From assembly GCA_963582345.1 (NCBI GenBank), contig CAUZSN010000171.1, positions 1 through 5,362 of the forward strand: a DNA stretch of 5,362 nucleotides, in the 5' to 3' direction. Below, piece after piece: positions 1 through 5,069 of this stretch; the first letter of the stretch is position 1; each line of letters begins with the position of its first letter. The translations under genes and the position numbers were made by a program. This stretch comes from CAUZSN01 sp963582345. GTDB taxonomy: Bacteria > Planctomycetota > Planctomycetia > Planctomycetales > Planctomycetaceae. The notes under the pieces were generated by a model, which was not told where the DNA came from, searched no databases, and saw only the letters and a list, made by a program, of their open reading frames with translations.

Positions 1-373
1 TCACAGTGGTCTTGCCGTTGGTGCCGGTCACTCCTGCAATCTTCAGACGGCAGGACGGATGTCCTGCCAGTGCAGCACAAAGTTGTGCATACGCCCGGCG
101 AGTGTTGGGCAGGACGCATTGTGGTGTTGCGACGTCGGGCAAAGGCCGTTCGACTAATACGGCCGAAGCGCCTCGTTCGACTGCCTCGTTGACATACTCA
201 ATTCCATCCACGTGTGTTCCCGGAATCGCCGCAAACAAGACATTGGGCCTGCAGTCGCTGCTTCGTTCACTCACTTCTCGGACTTGGATGTCTGCGCAGC
301 CCACGAAACTCGCCGAAGGAAAGAGGCGACGCAAACTCAATGTGACCGGTACTTGAGGAATCCACGTCGACAC
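1..373 (-). CDS. murE: UDP-N-acetylmuramoyl-peptide ligase MurE, N-terminal part (cut by window edge)
   Basis: MurE is the cytoplasmic ATP-dependent ligase that adds the third amino acid (usually meso-diaminopimelate or lysine) to UDP-MurNAc-L-Ala-D-Glu in peptidoglycan synthesis. Reading the minus strand from 373 gives 124 residues. They include the N-terminal UDP-binding domain, with SLRRLFPSASFVG early on and LFAAIPGTHVDG at about residues 46-57, followed by the Mur ligase P-loop GVTGTNGKTT at 114-123. The P-loop sits almost where E. coli MurE has it. The start is the GTG at 371-373. It lies 8 nt after AGGGAGG, and no in-frame ATG exists. The frame stays open upstream to a stop at 524-526, but that stretch (PFGLPERILAVGGRG...) does not resemble MurE. 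The central and C-terminal domains, which decide the amino acid added, lie outside the window. The gene is divergent from the ferrochelatase. MurE fits better than MurF or MurC because of the spacing and the FAAIPG.xxDG pattern, which is recalled from the family and not searched. Confidence 0.9.
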   Translation of the reverse strand, partial: MSTWIPQVPVTLSLRRLFPSASFVGCADIQVREVSERSSDCRPNVLFAAIPGTHVDGIEYVNEAVERGASAVLVERPLPDVATPQCVLPNTRRAYAQLCAALAGHPSCRLKIAGVTGTNGKTTV

Positions 374-381
374 GCGACAGG

Positions 382-388
382 CCTCCCT
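382..388 (-). promoter_or_regulatory. Ribosome binding site of murE
   Basis: The minus strand reads AGGGAGG here, a near-perfect Shine-Dalgarno sequence, followed by the 8-nt spacer CCTGTCGC and a GTG at 373-371. It decides the murE start: the next downstream candidate, TTG at 340-338, has no such sequence before it. Confidence 0.75.
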
Positions 389-631
389 GCCTGAATTGTT
401 AGTCACTCTTGTGATCCAACGTTCGAAAGGTGGTAACGCTGATTGGAATTCATGCAGATTCAACAGGACCGCACGGATCCCACGCCCACCAACAGCCAGA
501 ATTCGCTCGGGCAGGCCGAAGGGTCAGAATGGTCTAAAGAGTGATCGAGGTGAATGGAGACGAGGTGCAGATGAATTCGATCTTTAAATCGGTGCGGCAT
601 TCTCGTCATTCTGTTATTCCGGTCAAGTCGA

Positions 632-662
632 CTTTTGCAAATTGTCAATCTTGTTGCAAAGG
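632..662. repeat. Imperfect inverted repeat overlapping the putative ferrochelatase promoter
   Basis: The left arm CTTTTGCAA (632-640) and right arm TTGCAAAGG (654-662) are reverse complements at 8 of 9 positions, separated by 13 nt. The spacer contains a second small dyad, ATTG-T-CAAT (641-649). The right arm contains the putative -35 hexamer, so a bound regulator could block the promoter. It does not resemble a Fur box. An operator role is inferred only from symmetry and position. Confidence 0.4.
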
Positions 663-683
663 TTACAAAGTATGGAAGATAAT
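654..683 (+). promoter_or_regulatory. Possible sigma70-type promoter for the ferrochelatase gene
   Basis: TTGCAA (654-659) and GATAAT (678-683) are 18 nt apart, matching TTGACA at 4 of 6 positions and TATAAT at 5 of 6. The 5' leader would be about 70 nt before the GTG at 759. If this is the promoter, the alternative ATG at 699 would also be transcribed. Planctomycete promoters are poorly characterised, so this is tentative. Confidence 0.35.
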
Positions 684-743
684 CGCTGACCTGCCGACAT
701 GAGTAGGTACGCGGTACAATGCACCGCTGGTCAACGACGAATT

Positions 744-749
744 GAGGAA
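744..749 (+). promoter_or_regulatory. Ribosome binding site supporting the GTG start of the ferrochelatase
   Basis: GAGGAA lies 9 nt before the GTG at 759-761. The upstream in-frame ATG at 699 has no purine-rich site before it, and the 20 residues it would add do not look like a ferrochelatase N-terminus. Confidence 0.55.
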
Positions 750-758
750 AGAAGTCAA

Positions 759-1775
759 GTGAAAAGTTCCTATGACGCTATTCTAATCGTTGCATTTGGT
801 GGTCCTGAAAACAGGGACGACGTCTTGCCGTTTATCGAAAACGTCGCGCGCGGCCGGAACATTCCTCGTGAGCGCCTGTTGAAAGTTGCCGAACATTACT
901 ATCGCTTCGATGGCATCAGCCCTTTAAATCAACAGGTCCGCGAATTGATCGCTGCCTTGAGGAATGAATTGCACCGGCATCAGATCAACCTGCCTCTGTA
1001 TTGGGGCAACCGCAATTGGCATCCACTGCTTCTGGAAACGCTGCCCCAGATGGCTGCTGATGGTGTAAAGCGAGCTCTGGCGCTTATTCTGTCACCGTAT
1101 AGTTCGTATTCAAGCTGTCGGCAATACTTGGAGAATATCGAGGACGCTCAGCAAGCAGCGGTTGCTGCTCCGAAGGTCGAGAAGATTCGCGCGTTCTATA
1201 ATCATCCGGGATTCATCGCATCAAATACCGAACACGTTGGCGAAGCACTTCAGAAGGTTCCTTTCGAACGACGACAATCAGCCCACGTGGCCTACACGGC
1301 GCACAGTATCCCAAAGTCGATGGCCAACCGCTGTGATTATGAAAAACAACTCACCGAAACCTGCCAACTGGTTTCAGAAGAATTGAATATTCAACCAACG
1401 AATTGGCGGTTGGTTTATCAAAGTCGAAGCGGACCGGCTACTGATCTGTGGCTTGAGCCAGACATCGTTGATCACCTACGTGAGCTGAAAAGAAGTGAAG
1501 TCAACGATGTCGTTGTGGCACCAATCGGTTTTCTTTCGGACCATCTGGAAGTTCTGTACGACCTGGACATTGAGGCTCAGGATGTGTGTGACGAATTGAA
1601 TCTCCACATGGTCCGGGCAGCCACAGTCGGAACACATTCGAGTTTCGTTGATATGCTCCGTGCGCTAGTTGAAGAGCGAATTTCAAAAATGCCTCAACGA
1701 CGGTCGGTGGGGCATTTTGGGCCAAGTCACGATGTCTGCCTCGCAGACTGCTGTCCGGCACTAACCAAGTGTTAG
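759..1775 (+). CDS. hemH: Ferrochelatase (coproporphyrin/protoporphyrin type), predicted [2Fe-2S]
   Basis: This enzyme inserts Fe2+ into a porphyrin near the end of heme synthesis. From GTG 759 it has 338 residues, normal for the family. The N-terminus carries AILIVAFGGPE (7-17), then FIENVARGR and AEHYYRFDGISPLN, close to my recollection of actinobacterial enzymes. The catalytic His is H182 in YTAHSIP and the catalytic Glu is E264 in DHLEVLYDLD. These are the same numbers as Bacillus subtilis H183 (off by one) and E264. Cys120 (SYSSCRQY) lies in the region aligning with human Cys196, and C327, C331, C332 and C338 form a Cys-rich tail, so a [2Fe-2S] cluster is likely. Resemblance to actinobacterial enzymes makes coproporphyrin III a plausible substrate (CpfC), but this is not proven. 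The ATG at 699 would add 20 unrelated residues. The gene ends with tandem TAGTAG stops. It stands alone on its strand, 275 nt before the ABC genes, with no clear terminator after it. Confidence 0.95.
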   Translation: MKSSYDAILIVAFGGPENRDDVLPFIENVARGRNIPRERLLKVAEHYYRFDGISPLNQQVRELIAALRNELHRHQINLPLYWGNRNWHPLLLETLPQMAADGVKRALALILSPYSSYSSCRQYLENIEDAQQAAVAAPKVEKIRAFYNHPGFIASNTEHVGEALQKVPFERRQSAHVAYTAHSIPKSMANRCDYEKQLTETCQLVSEELNIQPTNWRLVYQSRSGPATDLWLEPDIVDHLRELKRSEVNDVVVAPIGFLSDHLEVLYDLDIEAQDVCDELNLHMVRAATVGTHSSFVDMLRALVEERISKMPQRRSVGHFGPSHDVCLADCCPALTKC

Positions 1776-2050
1776 TAGTGATGAAGTCTTTTAACCACAA
1801 TTTGTTAATTGTATGAAAGTCCAATGCATCCTCGAGATTTCGATGGAAAGGCGACTCGTCGACCTATGGGTTAATGTTAATCGGCTGGTCTTGATCGATT
1901 CTTAGTCATGCGTCAGTATTGCCCGTCAGTGGCAAAAAAAAGTCCGGTGATTCACGCAGGTGGGATTGTCCCCTGTCGCACATCACTTCACCTCGTTTCA
2001 GGGCGTTGCTTGCGCAGAGACGATCTTCGGTAGGCGCAGCAGGAATCTTG
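1776..2050. other. Intergenic gap before the ABC transporter genes
   Basis: These 275 bases contain no recognisable gene. The ATPase frame stays open upstream to a TTG at 1919, but the extra 44 residues (MPVSGKKKSGDS...) are not ABC-like. A weak AT-rich hairpin (1797-1812) and a TTGATCGATT motif (1891-1900) that recurs before the DUF3299-like gene are the only structures seen. A promoter for the ABC operon probably lies here, but no good hexamer pair stands out. Confidence 0.5.
2041..2044 (+). promoter_or_regulatory. Ribosome binding site of the ABC ATPase gene
   Basis: AGGA is followed by a 6-nt spacer (ATCTTG) and the ATG at 2051. Together with the family-typical N-terminus MSLLLENIRKSY, it fixes the start there and not at the TTG at 1919. 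Confidence 0.5.
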
Positions 2051-2725
2051 ATGTCGTTACTGCTTGAAAATATTCGCAAGAGCTATCGTGAGCCAGGTGG
2101 CCAAGAGTTGCCAATCCTGGACATCGATTACTTCAACGTCAAAGAAGCCGAACAGATGATCCTGGTCGGCCCTAGCGGCAGCGGTAAGACTACGTTGTTG
2201 AACGTAATTGCCGGCATCACGGTTCCTGACAGTGGCCGCGTGTTGATCGACGGTGTGGAAGTGACAAGTTTGTCCGAAGCGGCTCGCGACCGATTTCGGG
2301 CCGAGAGGTTAGGATTCATTTTTCAGATGTTCAACCTTTTACCGGCATTTTCCGCTTTAGAAAATGTACTGTTGGGAATGAGTTTCTCGGGAGAAAAAGC
2401 TGACCGAGACCGTGCGGGCCAACTGCTGGAACGCGTCGATTTAGGACATCGCCTGCATCATCGTCCCAGTCAACTGTCGGTTGGCGAACAGCAACGCGTA
2501 GCTGTGGCCCGGGCGTTGGCGAAGCGGCCCTCGTTGTTGCTAGCCGACGAGCCTACGGCTAACGTCGACATCGCGAACCAGAAGATAATTCTCGATTTGA
2601 TTTGCGAGACTTGTTCTGAGAATCAGGTTGCATTGCTGCTAGTTACTCATACTCTCGAAGTGGCCGCGCAATTCGACCGAGTGGAACGACTGATCGACTT
2701 CAATAAACCTGGAGGCAGCGCATGA
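2051..2725 (+). CDS. ABC transporter ATP-binding protein, LolD/MacB type
   Basis: This is the cytoplasmic ATPase that powers the FtsX-type permease encoded next. It has 224 residues, the usual length for LolD-like single-domain ATPases. All motifs are visible in order: Walker A GPSGSGKTT (40-48), Q-loop FQMFNLLP (Q92), signature LSVGEQQR (142-149), Walker B LLLADEP with catalytic E167, D-loop near 170-173 (ANVD), and switch His in VTH (H200). The signature differs from the standard LSGGQ by G to V and Q to E. The text ADEPTANVD and the QMFNLLPAFSALENV segment are typical of the family that energises MacB, LolCDE and DevCA systems. The gene overlaps the permease gene by ATGA (2722-2725), which indicates translational coupling and a two-gene transport unit. 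The substrate is unknown. Specific names such as lolD or macB are not warranted because the partner is not LolC/E or full-length MacB. Confidence 0.92.
   Translation: MSLLLENIRKSYREPGGQELPILDIDYFNVKEAEQMILVGPSGSGKTTLLNVIAGITVPDSGRVLIDGVEVTSLSEAARDRFRAERLGFIFQMFNLLPAFSALENVLLGMSFSGEKADRDRAGQLLERVDLGHRLHHRPSQLSVGEQQRVAVARALAKRPSLLLADEPTANVDIANQKIILDLICETCSENQVALLLVTHTLEVAAQFDRVERLIDFNKPGGSA
2711..2715 (+). promoter_or_regulatory. Ribosome binding site of the permease gene inside the ATPase gene
   Basis: GGAGG lies within the last codons of the ATPase gene, 6 nt before the overlapping ATG at 2722. It supports that start and coupled expression of the two subunits. Confidence 0.65.
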
Positions 2726-4080
2726 GCCTGCTGTCGATCGCTTACAAAAGCATTCGCCAGCGTGCTTTGGCGTCGTCGCTGACAGCGCTCAGCGTAGCAC
2801 TGGGCGTGGCGCTTATGGTGATTGTGCTGGTCAGTTACGGAATTGTCGACCGCATGTTCAGCCAGCGTTCAATTGGCTACGACCTGATTGTCGGGCCGAA
2901 AGGAAGTGAACTCGAGTTAGTGCTGAACACGGTCTATCGCGTCAGAAAAGCCAGTTGGAAGCTCCCCTATCAGTTTTATCTGGATTTGAGGGACGACTCG
3001 CGGATCGCCGAAGCAATACCTGTGGCCCTTGGCGACTTTACCGAAGAGGGGGGCTTCCCGATTGTCGGGACTATTCCTCGCTACTTTGTGGTCGAGTATG
3101 CACCGGGCAGAAAATTTCAGCGTAAAGGGAAAGACTTGCGACGTCCTTTTGATGCCATCATTGGCTCACGCGTTGCACGTCAGAACCAATGGGAGATCGG
3201 AGCAAAGTTCACGTTGGTGCACGGAGGTGCCAAGAGCGAGCACGTCCACGATGAGGAATTCGAAGTTGTAGGTATCTTAAAGCGAACCGGCACGCCTAAT
3301 GATCGAACTGTCTTCGTTCATCTTGATGGGTTTTTTATGATTGCCGGACATGAGGAGGACCCCGAAGACATAATCAGCCGGATGATCAAATTCTATCCTG
3401 ATCCGACTGACGAGCTCCGAGAGTTGATGGCCAATATTCGGCGCGAAGTAGAGGAAGAATCGGCGAATCAATCGAAACATGAACACGACGATCACCATCA
3501 TCATTGTGTCCCTACCTGGCGAAAGGAAGTCACAGCTATTCTGCTGACGGTTAAAGGCGATATGTTCGGCAGAGTCAAACGGTCGATCGACTTGACCCGT
3601 GAATTGAAAGAGGGGTTTCAAGCTCAGGCCGTCAATCCAATTGTTCCCATGAGAGATCTGATGGAGATCGTTGTCAAAAACGTGAGCATCGTATTGGGAG
3701 TGATGACGATATTTATCATCATTGTGGCCGGAGTCAGCATTTTTGTTAGCATTTACAATTCGATGGCCGATCGTAGGAAAGAGATCGCCATCATGCGTGC
3801 ATTAGGCGCGCGGCGGCAGACCGTTTTCTACATTGTTTTGGCCGAATCGACGCTGTTGTGTATTGGAGGTGGCCTGGTTGGCGTGGTACTGGGGCATGGA
3901 CTTGTCTTCCTCGCCGCTCCATTAGTCGAATTGCAGAGTGGGATCCTGATCAATCCCTTCGCGTTCGATATTAAAGAACTCGTGCTATTGCCCTCTCTGA
4001 TTGTGCTGGCATCTCTGGTCGGGTTTATTCCCGGTCTGACCGCTTATTGGACGGACGTGGCAAAAACGATCAGCGACTGA
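2722..4080 (+). CDS. FtsX/MacB-type ABC permease with His-rich extracytoplasmic segment
   Basis: This is the membrane subunit of the ABC pair, 452 residues. The fold is the four-helix type VII (MacB/LolC) layout. A first helix spans about 15-42 (SLTALSVALGVALMVIVLVSY). A large extracytoplasmic domain runs from about 43 to 320. Three further helices lie at about 322-345, 377-399 and 420-440. The cytoplasmic motif after helix 2, DRRKEIAIMRALGARR (350-365), is the classic FtsX coupling region that contacts the ATPase. The N-terminal part of the domain (IGYDLIVGPKGSELELVLN) also occurs in other bacterial members of the family, as I recall. A run HEHDDHHHHC at 253-262 adds six His, three acidic residues and one Cys close to helix 2, which suggests metal binding. 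Such transporters act on substrates on the periplasmic side and are not classical importers. Regulation is unknown. The gene is followed by a 314-nt gap, so the downstream genes may have their own promoter. Confidence 0.9.
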   Translation: MSLLSIAYKSIRQRALASSLTALSVALGVALMVIVLVSYGIVDRMFSQRSIGYDLIVGPKGSELELVLNTVYRVRKASWKLPYQFYLDLRDDSRIAEAIPVALGDFTEEGGFPIVGTIPRYFVVEYAPGRKFQRKGKDLRRPFDAIIGSRVARQNQWEIGAKFTLVHGGAKSEHVHDEEFEVVGILKRTGTPNDRTVFVHLDGFFMIAGHEEDPEDIISRMIKFYPDPTDELRELMANIRREVEEESANQSKHEHDDHHHHCVPTWRKEVTAILLTVKGDMFGRVKRSIDLTRELKEGFQAQAVNPIVPMRDLMEIVVKNVSIVLGVMTIFIIIVAGVSIFVSIYNSMADRRKEIAIMRALGARRQTVFYIVLAESTLLCIGGGLVGVVLGHGLVFLAAPLVELQSGILINPFAFDIKELVLLPSLIVLASLVGFIPGLTAYWTDVAKTISD

Positions 4081-4394
4081 CGGATTGGTGTGAACCACGG
4101 TCGTATGGGTGAGCAGCTATACTGAAATGTAGGCGATACGCGGTTAACCGTTGTGACCTGAATTCGAGTCGCAGAATTTTCGGCTGTCGAGCGATGTGAG
4201 TCGTTACAATACAATCTGGAATGAAATCGAATCCACTCTTGGTATCAGATGTAGTCCTGGAGAATAGCTATTGTTGATCGATTGGCTGAAGTAAGACTAT
4301 AGTTAGCATTCTATAGTAGTTGGCAGCTGGCATTAAGATTAGATGAGTCGGCAGGTTAAAGATATCTCGAACAATTGATCAGATCGATCGTCAA
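4081..4394. other. Intergenic gap between the permease and the DUF3299-like gene
   Basis: These 314 bases contain no recognisable gene on either strand. A perfect 10-bp palindrome CGGTTAACCG (4141-4150), two copies of CTATAGT 14 bp apart (4297-4303 and 4311-4317), and a possible promoter at 4274-4303 are present. No GC-rich hairpin with a T-run was seen after the permease gene, so transcription may continue through the gap. No Zur-like AT-rich palindrome of the GTTATANTATAAC form was recognised by eye. Confidence 0.5.
4274..4303 (+). promoter_or_regulatory. Possible promoter of the DUF3299-like gene
   Basis: TTGATC (4275-4279 plus the preceding T at 4274) and TATAGT (4298-4303) are 18 nt apart, matching consensus at 4 of 6 and 5 of 6 positions. 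The leader would be about 85 nt. The -10 forms part of ACTATAGT, whose core recurs at 4311-4317. Tentative. Confidence 0.3.
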
Positions 4395-5069
4395 ATGGGC
4401 AGTCGACAGTTTAGTGAGTTTTCGTATAAGCCAGTGCCACCGCTTGCTCCAATTAGCCTGTTCTTTGGCATCCTCTCGTTGTTCGCTTTGCTAAGCATAT
4501 TCGCTTTACCAATTTGTCTGTTTGGAATTGTCTTGAGCGTGCTATGTTTGTTTAGAATTCGCCGTTCCAATGGAGAGTTTAGCGGTAGTCGGTTGGCATT
4601 GATTGGGCTTGCGCTATCGTTTGTCTTTTTGATATCTGGATCCGTGTGGCATTCGTACGTTATTGCGACTGAGGTGCCGGAAGGTTGTGAACGAGTTGAT
4701 TTTACTCGGGATATTTCGCGGAAAGGGTTTATCTTTGAGGACGGGGTCAAGCAGGTCCACCCCGACGTGGACGTGTTGAATGGCAAGAGAATCTTTGTCA
4801 AGGGCTACATGTACCCGACAGGTCAAACGGAAGGGATTACAAGTTTTGTCCTGGTAAAAGATAATCAGCAGTGCTGTTTCGGTGGTCAGCCGAAAACTAA
4901 CGACATGATTCTTGTGAACATCCAAGACGAAAAAACGGTCAATTACTGGTCTGGACTCGTGTCCGTGGGAGGAGTTTTCCAGTCGCAGACATCGCAAAAT
5001 ACCAGCAAACTGAAGCCCGTATATGAATTGAAGGGGTTTTACTTCAGTGAGGCAAAAACATCGTTCTGA
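4395..5069 (+). CDS. Membrane-anchored protein, DUF4190-like region plus DUF3299-like domain
   Basis: The protein has 224 residues and unknown function. Residues 18-53 form a hydrophobic hairpin (two helices), followed by the basic loop RIRRSNGEFSGSR and a third helix at about 67-90. The GSRLALIGLALS text resembles DUF4190 membrane regions. By the positive-inside rule the loop at 54-66 is cytoplasmic, so residues 91-224 face outward. This outer part contains LNGKRIFVKGYMYP (128-141), ITSFVLV (148-154), CCFGGQPKTND (160-170) and SGLVSVGGVF. That pattern matches my memory of DUF3299 proteins (GYMxP, SFLLV, a Cys followed by Pro/Asn-containing text). The adjacent C160-C161 pair is a possible metal or disulfide site. 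The start is ATG 4395, the only ATG after the in-frame stop at 4344-4346. No clear ribosome binding site precedes it, as is common in planctomycetes. DUF3299 proteins accompany similar ABC pairs in gammaproteobacteria, which supports linkage to the preceding genes. Domain names need a profile search. Confidence 0.7.
   Translation: MGSRQFSEFSYKPVPPLAPISLFFGILSLFALLSIFALPICLFGIVLSVLCLFRIRRSNGEFSGSRLALIGLALSFVFLISGSVWHSYVIATEVPEGCERVDFTRDISRKGFIFEDGVKQVHPDVDVLNGKRIFVKGYMYPTGQTEGITSFVLVKDNQQCCFGGQPKTNDMILVNIQDEKTVNYWSGLVSVGGVFQSQTSQNTSKLKPVYELKGFYFSEAKTSF

Larger units (their letters stand above)
374..758. other. Divergent intergenic region between murE and the ferrochelatase gene
   Basis: These 385 bases separate two divergent starts. 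They hold the murE ribosome binding site, a 9-bp inverted repeat at 632-662, a possible plus-strand promoter at 654-683, and three overlapping short plus-strand reading frames that are doubtful as genes (see findings). No convincing sigma70 promoter for murE was found. A perfect minus-strand TTGACA (648-643) has no matching -10 at a usual distance. No RNA gene is recognised. Confidence 0.6.

Noticed and set aside
6..356. Plus-strand open frame of 116 codons opposite murE
   Set aside because: It lies entirely opposite the murE coding strand, whose minus-strand translation gives a clear Mur ligase P-loop. The plus-strand product has no recognisable motif.
374..523. Upstream extension of the murE frame to the stop at 524-526
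   Set aside because: The frame is open but has no ATG, the residues do not resemble a MurE N-terminus, and GTG 373 has a strong ribosome binding site.
643..648. Perfect minus-strand TTGACA as the murE -35 element
   Set aside because: No TATAAT-like hexamer occurs 16-19 nt downstream on the minus strand, and it would give a leader of more than 200 nt.
699..758. ATG 699 as the ferrochelatase start
   Set aside because: It adds 20 residues unlike the family and has no ribosome binding site. GTG 759 has GAGGAA before it and gives catalytic residue numbers matching B. subtilis.
1797..1812. Hairpin ACAATT-TGTT-AATTGT after the ferrochelatase gene as a terminator
   Set aside because: The stem is only 6 bp, AT-rich, and not followed by a T-run, so it is too weak for an intrinsic terminator.
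1919..2050. TTG 1919 as the ABC ATPase start
   Set aside because: The 44 extra residues do not look like an ABC domain. ATG 2051 has AGGA 6 nt upstream and the expected N-terminus.
3277..3621. Minus-strand open frame opposite the permease gene
   Set aside because: It is a shadow of the permease coding frame, and its apparent methionine and valine runs come from the reverse of the His codons.
4141..4150. Perfect palindrome CGGTTAACCG as an operator
   Set aside because: A single 10-bp palindrome is not rare, it does not extend further, and no promoter element lies next to it.
4391..4997. Two minus-strand open frames opposite the DUF3299-like gene
   Set aside because: The plus-strand frame has membrane helices and domain-like motifs, while the minus-strand products show no signal, helix or motif and overlap one another.
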